Assembly (NCBI GenBank): GCA_012031335.1
Contig: JAAUTT010000045.1
Location: 1 to 12,525 of the forward strand
Source: Bacteroidales bacterium
GTDB lineage: Bacteria > Bacteroidota > Bacteroidia > Bacteroidales > JAAUTT01
Length of the DNA stretch: 12,525 nt
Direction: 5' to 3'
Position numbers and translations under genes: made by a program. Numbering within the stretch: position 1 is the first letter of the stretch; every line of letters begins with the position of its first letter. A model generated the notes under the pieces. It made no database searches and was not told the DNA's origin. It was given only the letters and a program-made list of their open reading frames with translations. This document shows positions 1 to 7,249 of the stretch, piece by piece.

Positions 1-606
1 ATCACTTAATCTGAAATTACGCAGCAAGAGTTTGAGTCTCGGGTTCGATCCGCTGCAATAAAGGAAATTCGGACTTTTCCAGCCTAAAACCTGGCGAGCC
101 CCCTCAGTTATAATCCCTTCGAATCCCATTTCGAAAACATCGTTTCCTATCTGGTCGGAATATATAAGTTCGGTATTGCTGAAAATTTTAGGATCCTGAT
201 TAAAATATTTCCTGATTTTTTCCCGGTGTAGCTGCACCTGGCGAACAAATTCATCCTTGTTGATAAGCGAAACCAGTGAATGCGAATTTGTTTCGCAGAG
301 AAATTCTACACAACCTGTTTTTGCAAGAGCTTTAAAGCTTTCAATAACATCAGGTGTATACAGTTCAAATTGATCCAGGGCGGTGCCTGAGATAGAAAGC
401 GCGATTTTGAACTTTCCTTTATTCTCTTCAATTGCCTGCAGGAGTGTTTTGGATGCCGGCAGGTAACTGTTATCGGCCATTTTTCGCAATGTCGATTCGT
501 TGGTGTAATCGTCGTAATAATAATGGTCGTTTCCGATATCAAAAAACCTGTAACGTTTTAAGTGTATCGGTTGATGAACCTGAAAATACAAGCAAATTGT
601 TTTCAT
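1..606 (-). CDS. GH57 family alpha-amylase-type glycoside hydrolase, N-terminal part (cut by window edge)
   Basis: Reading from ATG at 606-604 to position 1 gives 202 residues without a stop; the C-terminal part lies outside the window. The protein starts MKTICLYFQVHQPIHL, carrying the HQP motif (residues 11-13) typical of the GH57 N-terminus. Further on are GCVEFLCETNSHS (98-110), matching the second conserved GH57 region, and NTELIYSD (144-151), whose Glu146 sits where GH57 enzymes keep the catalytic nucleophile. There is no signal peptide, so it should act in the cytoplasm on glycogen or maltodextrin. It starts 19 nt after the reconstructed stop of the glycosyltransferase and is the last visible gene of a debranching enzyme, glycosyltransferase, GH57 operon, an order I recall from Bacteroides genomes. 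Whether it hydrolyses, branches or transfers glucan cannot be decided from this half. No frameshift was seen in this part. Confidence 0.88.
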   Translation of the reverse strand, partial: MKTICLYFQVHQPIHLKRYRFFDIGNDHYYYDDYTNESTLRKMADNSYLPASKTLLQAIEENKGKFKIALSISGTALDQFELYTPDVIESFKALAKTGCVEFLCETNSHSLVSLINKDEFVRQVQLHREKIRKYFNQDPKIFSNTELIYSDQIGNDVFEMGFEGIITEGARQVLGWKSPNFLYCSGSNPRLKLLLRNFRLSD

Positions 607-625
607 CCTGTTTCCTTTTGATTAT

Positions 626-1916
626 TCAACTAGTGTAAACCATATCATAAACTTCCTTCACCTTAAGTGCAGAAGTTTCCCACTTTTAATCCTTCCACTT
701 CAATTTTCCATGTTTTGAAAACATTGTATGCAGTGCGGGATAATTAAGAATTCCATAGATTGCATCGGCCATTGCATTGATATCCCAAAAATCGACCTTT
801 ACTGCATGATTCAGAATTTCGGCAACCCCTGACTGGTGAGAAATGATTACCGGTACGTTCGATTGCATTGCTTCGAGGGGAGAAATACCAAAAGGTTCCG
901 ATATTGAAGGCATTACATAAACGTCGCTCATGTAAAACATCCGAAAAACGTCGTCGCCACTAAGGAAGCCAGTAAAGTGGAATTTATCCATAATTTTCAG
1001 CTTTGCAGCTCTGGCAATCATTTTGTTCATCATATCCCCGCTTCCTGCCATTACAAAACGGACATTGTCCATACGCTGAAAGTACTTTATTGGCCACTTC
1101 AATAAAATATTCAGGTCCTTTTTGCATGGTGATCCGTCCGAGGAAAGTAACAATTTTTTCGTTAAAAGGCCGGTCCGATACCAGATTTTCCTTTATAGCA
1201 ACAGGTTCTACCGCATTATAAACGGTAATAACTTTTGCCGGATCTATTTCATATTTTTCGATTACTATTTTACGCGTCAGGTTACTTACTGTAATAACCT
1301 TATCGGCCATTTGCATTCCTTGTTTTTCGATAGCAAAAACATCGGGGTTAACATTACCCCCGCTTCGGTCGAAATCGGTAGCGTGAACATGTACAATAAG
1401 TGGTTTACCCGACACCAGCTTTGCAGCAATACCTGCGGGGTACGTTAGCCAGTCGTGAGAATGGATAACATCAAATTCAACCTGGTTTGCCAGTACTGAA
1501 GCAACCAAAGCATAATTGGATATTTCGCGGAAGAGATCGGGACCATATTTACCTGAAAACTCCAGCTTGCCAATATTTTCGGTTTCGGAAGTTACTCCGG
1601 TTATTTGTTGTTGTTCAATAAGATAATTTCTGTATTCTTCCGGGTCGAGATAAGGTATAAGTTTAACACCTACCTGAACCAGGTTGAGATCTTTCATAAA
1701 CCCTTCTATTGAAAAGTTTTTCTTTATAACCGGAATTTCATTGGCTCCGATAATCTGAACTGCATCTTTTTCTTCGTCACCAAAAGCTTTGGGAACAACA
1801 AAAATAACATCGAGGTCGGGTACTTTGGATAAGCCTTTTGTGAGCCCATAGCAGGCGGTTCCAAGTCCTCCGGAGATATGTGGTGGAAATTCCCATCCAA
1901 ACATTAATACTTTCAT
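626..1916 (-). CDS. Glycogen-synthase-like glycosyltransferase (GT4/GT5 type), frame broken by three apparent single-base indels
   Basis: The reconstructed protein is about 429 residues, a normal length for this family, and probably extends an alpha-1,4-glucan from a nucleotide sugar in the cytoplasm. The N-terminal GT-B domain begins MKVLMFGWEFPPHISGGLG, with the Gly-Gly-Leu loop of glycogen synthases. It continues with IHSHDWLTYPAG (151-162) and VHATDFDRSGG. The C-terminal domain has FLGRITMQKGPEYF (258-271) and the acidic motif SEPFGISPLEAM (339-350). The frame breaks at 1079-1081: one base too many in AAA, so the first frame runs into a false tail ending at 984 and the correct frame continues to 686. 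Near the end, the T-run at 704-707 is one short and the one at 684-687 one long. Repairing both removes the stop at 686-688 and restores a tail ending KWETSALKVKEVYDMVYTS, stopping at 626. It lies 15 nt after the debranching gene. Confidence 0.88.
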
Positions 1917-1934
1917 AGGATTTTAAGGATTTTA
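1917..1934. repeat. Tandem 9-bp duplication between the debranching and glycosyltransferase genes
   Basis: AGGATTTTA occurs twice back to back (1917-1925 and 1926-1934). On the coding (minus) strand this reads TAAAATCCT twice; the first copy contains the stop codon of the debranching gene and the second ends right before the ATG of the glycosyltransferase. No Shine-Dalgarno-like sequence is visible there, which is common in Bacteroidota. It is either a small slippage duplication or chance. Confidence 0.6.
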
Positions 1935-3870
1935 CGATTCAATCATTTTAAACATTTGCAGAAGAGCGGCTACGCTCCAGGCCTGAGATATTGCTCCCCT
2001 GGCCTGATGCGGAGGATCACCGTTATATATTTCCGATATCGATCCGATTCCATGATTCATCATTTCCTCCTCAAATCCAAACAACAATTCCTTAATATGG
2101 GCAACTCCTGAATTCTTATGCAATTTCAGGTAAGCCTTACAATAATGCTCCAATAACCATGGCCAGGCAGTTCCCTGATGGTATGCCCTGTCGCGTGTTT
2201 CCTGATCTCCTTCACAAGTTCCTTTATAATCGATATTTTTAGGTGATAGAGTTCTTAATCCCTTTGGGGTTAGTAATTCGGAGCTTACCACATCTACTAC
2301 AGCTTTCTTCATTTCCTTGGTTAAAGGAGAGTAGTCAAGAGCAGCTGCTATAACCATGTTTGGTCGCACCGACCAGTCCTTAACCTGACCGTTTACATAA
2401 TCGGCCAGATATTTTTTGTCATCGTCCCAGAAAGTTTCCAAAAATGAATTTTTTATACGTTCAGGGATGTCTTTCCATGCTTCAATAAACTTTTTGTCAT
2501 TGTTTTTTTCTGCAAGTTCCAGGGTAAAACAAATGGCATTATACCAAAGGGCATTTATTTCAACAGCAAAGCCTCTTCGTTGTGTAACCGGCTGACCAAA
2601 TACTAAGGCATCCATCCAGGTAAGAGCTTTACCTTCTGCACCAGCATAGATGAGTCCGTTGGTATCCATACGGATATTAAACATCTGGCCTTCGCGGAAT
2701 CCTTTCAGGATAGCCTTCATTGGCTTTTCATATTTCTTCCAGACTTTCTCCGGAAGATTGGTGTATTGCGAATACTGCTGCAGACTCCAGAAAAACCATA
2801 GAGGAGCATCGACAGAATTGAAAGCCGGACTTTTTTCATTTCCCATATTTGGGAAGAGACCACCTTTCATGCGATTTACCATCGTATCAACAACTTCCTC
2901 AAATGTTGCCGGATCGTCAATTGTTAAGGTAAGACCTGGCAGGGAAATAAATGTATCTCGTCCCCAAGCACCAAACCATGGGAAACCAGCAATAATTTCG
3001 GTTTTATTTTCTTTCCTGACAATAAATTGATGGGCGGCATTTATCAGGCAAGCTTTGAAATCGGAGCGGACAATTCTTTTGGAAAGAGCCGTTGTAAATT
3101 TTCTCTTAAATGTAGCCGGACTTTGCTCTTGCAGCGCTGCAGAGAAAATAACGGACTCTCCTTTTTTAATACTGGTTTCGAAATAGCCTGGCACATACAG
3201 GTCCTCTTGAAAATCGTATCCACGTTCCTGTTCCTGCGAATATTCAATATTATAGTACCAATCGGGTACCTGAATAAACTCGACGTTTTTCGAAAACTGC
3301 ATGTATAAACTTGGGAAGCCGCTATATAATTTTGATTTTACACCGTTAGTAACACTGGCAATCTTAGTGTTGGCAAACATGTTTGCTTTGGAAAGCTGGT
3401 GGTAATTTCTGAAGGCCAGGAAAGGACGAAATCTGAGTTTGGTCGGGGAATGCGCTTCTTCAAGTGTATACCTTATCAAAACCTGTTCTTCCTGATCAAC
3501 AAGAAGAATTTCTTTTTTTCAGAATTACTCCTCCCACATGATATATGGTAGTGGAATTCAGGTCCGATTCAAAGTCTCGTACATATTTATGACCTTTAGG
3601 TTCATAATTATCTCCGGGATATTTATGAATACCAAGGTTAAACTCATTTTCGTGCTGTATCACTGTTTCGTCGAAACTCGACAAAAAAACAAAATTATCT
3701 CCACCAAATTTTTCAACCGGACAAACCAATAAACCATGATACTTTCTTGTATTACACCCAATAATGGTAGTACACGCATAAGAACCGGCACGATTCGATC
3801 TCAGCACCTCTTTATTCAGGGAGTATTCCAAATTGATCAACTTGGTTTTGTCAAATTGTAAGTAAGCCAT
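1932..3870 (-). CDS. Glycogen debranching enzyme (amylo-alpha-1,6-glucosidase, GH133 type), one frameshift
   Basis: The reconstructed protein is about 645 residues, the usual size of bacterial GDE_N plus GDE_C proteins. It removes alpha-1,6 branch points from glycogen-type glucan in the cytoplasm. The N-terminal domain (about 1-250) contains SNRAGSYACTTIIGCNTRKYHGLL, shown here by its ends: SNRAGS (25-30) and NTRKYHGLL (40-48). The C-terminal alpha/alpha-barrel domain has GFPWFGAWGRDTFISLPG (295-312), TWMDA (417-421), RRGFAVEINALWYNA (431-445) and RAYHQGTAWPWLLEHY (561-576), all hallmarks of the family. The T-run at 3513-3519 (A7 on the coding strand) has one base too many: frame one ends at 3496, and removing one base joins VILKK to EILLVDQEEQ and on into the 1932 frame. 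It is first in the operon and is transcribed from the divergent region to its right. Confidence 0.92.
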
Positions 3871-3954
3871 ACCTTTAAATACTTTATGTTTCGGGTCTTT
3901 TTGACAGTAACAATATCAAAAGGAAATTGTTTTTTGTTTGCTTTTATATGTATC

Positions 3955-3986
3955 TAAAATTAACAAAATAAGCCAAATATCCCAAA
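3955..3986 (-). promoter_or_regulatory. Candidate Bacteroidota-type promoter for the glucan operon
   Basis: On the minus strand TTTG (complement of 3983-3986) is followed after 20 nt by TAATTTTA (complement of 3955-3962). This matches the Bacteroidota pattern TTTG, about 19-21 nt, TAnnTTTG with one mismatch in the last base. It would start transcription roughly 75-80 nt before the debranching ATG. In such AT-rich DNA a chance match is quite possible. Confidence 0.35.
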
Positions 3987-4106
3987 AAAAACTTTAAAAT
4001 GTATTTTAAATTTGAGTTATGTTATTATTTATCAATGTTATTAAAAGGTACAAAATAATTAAAGGGACTCCAATTAATTAAAGTAAATTTTATACATTGT
4101 TTTTTT

Positions 4107-4114
4107 TAATTTTG
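4107..4114 (+). promoter_or_regulatory. Candidate -7 box of the TlpA-like/lpxH unit
   Basis: TAATTTTG is an exact match to the Bacteroidota -7 consensus TAnnTTTG and lies 18 nt before the chosen ATG at 4133, implying a very short leader. I find no clear TTTG or TTG at the expected upstream distance, so support rests on one box. Confidence 0.3.
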
Positions 4115-4132
4115 AGCTTATTTTTAAAAGAT

Positions 4133-5299
4133 ATGAGACAGACACTTTATCTGATTTTTATTGCATTTATCCTTTATTCGTGTGGTAATCAATCGGGCAA
4201 TACAAAAATTTCCGGAAAACTTGAGAATGCCAAATCCGAAAATGTAATTATTGAGGAGTTAACACTCGCCGGTAAGAAATACAGTGATACTGTTGAGCTT
4301 ACGGGTAGCGGAAAATTCAGGTTTAAAATTAACATTGAAGATCCGGCTTTTTACAAGTTGAAAGTAGGTGAACAGAGAGGTATAACCATAATAGTACGCC
4401 CCGAAGATAAGATTTATATTACCGGTGATGCTTCCAACCTTTATGCTACCTATGAAATTGAGGGATCAGATGAATCAACTTATGCACAGGCGCTCGACAG
4501 GAGGATGGATAAAACAGTGAAAGGTATTGACTCTCTGAATACTGTTTATCGTCAATTCCTAAATAATCCGAATATTGTAAATATTACAAAAACACTTCAG
4601 AATAATTATTACAGGTTACTGGATGAGCAAAGACAGTTTACTGTCGACTTCATACAGAAACACCCCGCCTCGCTGGCAAGTATTATTGCCTTGTACCAGC
4701 AAACCGACGATAGTGTTTTTGTTCTTTACAAAGCTGAGGATACCAAATATTATGCTCTTGTTGATTCGATGCTTTATCCTAAATACCCCAAAGCATCCTA
4801 TGTAAAAGCTCTCCATAGTAATCTTGAGAATATAAAAGCCCAACATAATCAGGAGCAACTGAAAAAGATAATGTCGGCGCTTGGTTCACCTGCTCAGGAC
4901 TTTAATCTACCTGGAACTACCGGGAAAAATGTCGCTTTGTCATCGTTTAAAGGGAGTCCGCTGCTACTTTATTTCTGGGCGTCCTGGTGCGATTCCTGCC
5001 GAAACAACAATCCAGCCATACTTGAACTTCAGAATAAATACAGAAGGGATGGTTTGAAAGTTCTGGCTGTGTCGCTTGATACGAACAAAGATGTATGGAC
5101 AAATGCCATTAATAAGGATAAGATTAGTTCCTGGACACATGTTAGCGACCTTAAATACTGGAATTCGCCTATTGTATCAAAATATAATATCGAAAATGTT
5201 CCTTTATATTTCTTACTTGATAAAGAAGGAACAATTATCAGCAGAAGTTATAGCCTGAATTCTATCGACGATCGGTTAGCGTTGTTGTTTAAAGAATAG
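4133..5299 (+). CDS. TlpA/ResA-like thiol-disulfide lipoprotein with N-terminal DUF4369-like domain
   Basis: 388 residues, intact. The start ATG at 4133 was preferred over an upstream TTG (4097) because it puts a short lipoprotein signal MRQTLYLIFIAFILYSC at the very N-terminus, with lipobox LYSC and the lipidated Cys at 17. Residues about 22-120 (TKISGKLENAKSENVIIEEL and onward) look like the beta-rich DUF4369 domain that often precedes thioredoxin folds in Bacteroidota. About 250-388 is an AhpC/TSA-Redoxin-like thioredoxin domain: PAQDFNLPGTTGK, then FWASWCDSC with redox cysteines 286 and 289, and the cis-proline motif NVPLYFLLDKEG (Pro357). It should be anchored facing the periplasm and act as a thiol oxidoreductase, reducing or oxidising unknown partner proteins. 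lpxH follows about 8 nt after its stop, so the two are probably co-transcribed. Confidence 0.9.
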   Translation: MRQTLYLIFIAFILYSCGNQSGNTKISGKLENAKSENVIIEELTLAGKKYSDTVELTGSGKFRFKINIEDPAFYKLKVGEQRGITIIVRPEDKIYITGDASNLYATYEIEGSDESTYAQALDRRMDKTVKGIDSLNTVYRQFLNNPNIVNITKTLQNNYYRLLDEQRQFTVDFIQKHPASLASIIALYQQTDDSVFVLYKAEDTKYYALVDSMLYPKYPKASYVKALHSNLENIKAQHNQEQLKKIMSALGSPAQDFNLPGTTGKNVALSSFKGSPLLLYFWASWCDSCRNNNPAILELQNKYRRDGLKVLAVSLDTNKDVWTNAINKDKISSWTHVSDLKYWNSPIVSKYNIENVPLYFLLDKEGTIISRSYSLNSIDDRLALLFKE

Positions 5300-5307
5300 A
5301 CACTTAA

Positions 5308-6086
5308 GTGCAAAAAAGATATATTTTGCTTCGGATGTTCATTTGGGATTATATCCCAGGGAGAAAAGTGAAATTCGTGAAAAGCATTTTGTTCAATGGC
5401 TCTCCGAGATAAAGGATTCTGCCGAAGCGATATACCTTGTTGGGGATATTTTTGACTTCTGGTATGAATACCGTAAAGTTGTACCCCGAGGATTTGTCCG
5501 ATTTCTTGGAAAGCTTGCCGAATTAACAGATAGCGGTATCGCAGTTCATTACTTTGCAGGCAACCATGATATATGGGTAAACGACTACCTGCCAAAGGAA
5601 ACTGGCGTAATTTTACATCATGATCCTTTTTTTACCAATATCAGAGGAAAGAATTTTTTGATCGCACATGGAGATGGGTTAGGACCAGGAGATCACAGTT
5701 ATAAAATACTTAGGAAAATATTTACTAACCCACTGATGCAATTTCTTTTTTCGAAGATTCATCCCAATATGGCTTTCGATTTTGGTCATTGGTGGTCGCG
5801 GCAGTCGCGTTATTCAAAAGGATTGTTTGAGGAATTTCTTGGAACCGATAAGGAATACCTGATACTCTATGCAAAGGAAATATTAAAGCAGCAGCCGATC
5901 GATTATTTTATTTTTGGTCATCGCCACATACCCATGGATATTAAAATAGATAATGCACAGCTTATCAATCTTGGTGAGTGGATATATGCCTATACTTATG
6001 CAGAGTTTGACGGAGAAAAACCGGTGCTAAAGTCTTTTAACAAGGACTTTAACACCAGTCATATAATCCGTTCTGAAATTGTTTAA
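5308..6086 (+). CDS. lpxH: UDP-2,3-diacylglucosamine diphosphatase (LpxH type), start codon out of frame by one base
   Basis: Cleaves UDP-2,3-diacylglucosamine to lipid X and UMP in lipid A synthesis, at the inner face of the cytoplasmic membrane. It is a calcineurin-like metallophosphoesterase with SDVHLG, VGDIFDFW, FAGNHDIW, IAHGDG and FGHRHIP all visible, which supply the di-metal ligands. The sequence as given offers no normal start in the right frame before SDVHLG; the first usable one, TTG 5343, would delete the Asp and His of that motif. Adding one A to the A6 run at 5312-5317 links GTG 5308 to the frame and gives MQKKIYFASDVHLGLYP and a 259-residue protein of normal length, so I chose 5308. 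From 5319 onward the frame is clean. Its last four bases overlap the end of the convergent DUF362 gene. Confidence 0.87.
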
Positions 6087-7180
6087 TTTACTTCTATAAT
6101 TTCGTATTGCTGCGTTCCGAGGCCTATATTTTCCGCGTGGTCGAGGCATTCTTTCCAGTTGGTTTTGGGATGCGTAAACCCAAACCTGTCTCCTTCCATA
6201 TGATGATGTTGACCAATAATACTGGCTGGGTTAATTTCGGCTTTGTTGACAAGATCGACAGAAGCTTTGTCAATAGCCACCGGATCAACAGAAGCAAGAA
6301 TGCCAATATCGTTTACAATGGGAATATCGTTATTCCCCCAGCAGTCGCAATCGGGCGAAACATCCATGATAAAATTAATATGGAAATGCTGTTTGTCTTT
6401 TAATACGGCAAAGGCATATTCTGCCATTTTTTCATAAAAACCTTTGTTTTCCCATTTAACCTGGGCTGATTCGTATTGGCAAACTGCAACACATTGACCG
6501 CAACCAACACATTTAGCATAATCTATGGCAGCAATGTTATCGGCACCAACCTGAATAGCTCCATGAGCGCAATTTTCCTCGCATTCGCCGCAGCCTGTGC
6601 AATGGCTGGCATTAACCTGAGGCTGCGAATTGGAATGCATTTCAAGTTTTCCGCCAATGGATGCACTTCCCATACCGAGGTTCTTTAAACATCCGCCAAA
6701 ACCTGCCATTTCGTGACCTTTAAAATGATTCAGCGAAATTACTACATCTGCATTGGCAATGGCAGCACCAATTTTTGCAGTTTTGCAATGTTTCTGGTTA
6801 ATCTCAATTGATTTGTAATCGGTACCTTTCAATCCATCAGCAATAATTGTCTGACATTGAGTTACCAACGGGTTAAATCCGTTAGCGAAAGCCGATTCGA
6901 GGTGGTTTACTGCATCGGAGCGCTTTCCTTTGTATAAAGTATTGGCATCGGTCAGGAAAGGGATACCTCCCTTTTCCTCTATCGTTTTTACGACAGGCAC
7001 AACAAAATTTGGTCTTATAAAAGAAAGGTTACCAGGTTCGCCAAAGTGGATTTTTAATGCTACGAATTTCTTTGAAAAATTGTAATCTCCGATACCGGCG
7101 GCGGTGATTAGCCTTGTGAGCTTCTGCAATAAGTTGTTACCCGGAGAAGTTCTGAATGAGGTGAAATAAACTTTACTCAT
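6083..7180 (-). CDS. DUF362 family protein with two [4Fe-4S] ferredoxin motifs
   Basis: 365 residues, intact, ATG at 7180. The first two thirds match the DUF362 family: ALKIHFGEPGN (41-51), FLTDANTLYKG (75-85) and VISLNHFKGHEMAGFGG (147-163). A ferredoxin insert follows with CTGCGECEENC (Cys 194, 197, 200, 204) and CVGCGQCVAVC (Cys 224, 227, 230, 234), each a full set of ligands for one [4Fe-4S] cluster. A further pair in DCDCW (Cys 278, 280) and Cys164 could also bind metal or a cluster. There is no signal peptide or membrane segment, so it is probably cytoplasmic. The molecular role of DUF362 proteins is not established; electron transfer is inferred from the clusters only. It lies just downstream of the hppA terminator, and its stop codon shares TTAA with the stop of lpxH. 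I could not identify a promoter in the short gap before it. Confidence 0.88.
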   Translation of the reverse strand: MSKVYFTSFRTSPGNNLLQKLTRLITAAGIGDYNFSKKFVALKIHFGEPGNLSFIRPNFVVPVVKTIEEKGGIPFLTDANTLYKGKRSDAVNHLESAFANGFNPLVTQCQTIIADGLKGTDYKSIEINQKHCKTAKIGAAIANADVVISLNHFKGHEMAGFGGCLKNLGMGSASIGGKLEMHSNSQPQVNASHCTGCGECEENCAHGAIQVGADNIAAIDYAKCVGCGQCVAVCQYESAQVKWENKGFYEKMAEYAFAVLKDKQHFHINFIMDVSPDCDCWGNNDIPIVNDIGILASVDPVAIDKASVDLVNKAEINPASIIGQHHHMEGDRFGFTHPKTNWKECLDHAENIGLGTQQYEIIEVN

Positions 7181-7205
7181 AAACGGTCAGGTTAATAATG
7201 GTTAG

Positions 7206-7244
7206 AAACAAAAACACCTGTACAGCATGGCTATACAGGTGTTT
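7206..7244 (-). terminator. Intrinsic terminator of hppA
   Basis: On the minus strand the arm complementary to 7230-7244 pairs with the one complementary to 7212-7226: 15 bp with one G-U pair and a 3-nt loop, followed by a T5 tract (A-run at 7210-7214) and more T-rich sequence. It directly follows the TAATAA tandem stop reconstructed for hppA at 7247-7252. The plus-strand side has only TTT then CG, so it favours leftward transcription. Confidence 0.85.
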
Positions 7245-7249
7245 CGTTA

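Larger units (their letters stand above)
3871..4132. other. AT-rich divergent intergenic region between the glucan operon and the tlpA-lpxH unit
   Basis: 262 bp with no convincing coding content, very AT-rich, with several A and T runs. It must hold the promoters of both the leftward glucan operon and the rightward TlpA-like gene. Two promoter-like sites are listed separately. I see no strong inverted repeat that would suggest an operator or terminator. Confidence 0.7.

Noticed and set aside
984..1078. A zinc-ribbon-like tail (CPFCNG ... CQSC) at the end of the first glycosyltransferase frame
   Set aside because: It is the wrong-frame reading after the indel at 1079-1081. The other frame gives the conserved C-terminal glycosyltransferase domain over the same bases.
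1122..1448. Plus-strand open frame opposite the glycosyltransferase (and similar ones at 2650-3030, 3027-3308, 6107-6403, 10566-10769)
   Set aside because: They are antisense to well-conserved coding sequence, have no family resemblance and show no supporting start context.
4097..4132. TTG start adding 12 residues to the TlpA-like protein
   Set aside because: It would bury the lipoprotein signal peptide behind a hydrophobic extension, and it overlaps the candidate -7 box. ATG 4133 gives a normal lipobox position.
6028..6051. A 10-bp hairpin (TAAAGTCTTT, loop TAAC) near the lpxH end as a terminator for either convergent gene
   Set aside because: It is AT-rich, lies inside coding sequence and lacks a T-tract on both sides. 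It may be chance.
7173..7249. C-terminal extension of hppA overlapping the DUF362 start
   Set aside because: It translates a terminator hairpin and appears only because of one extra G; tandem stops precede it in the corrected frame.
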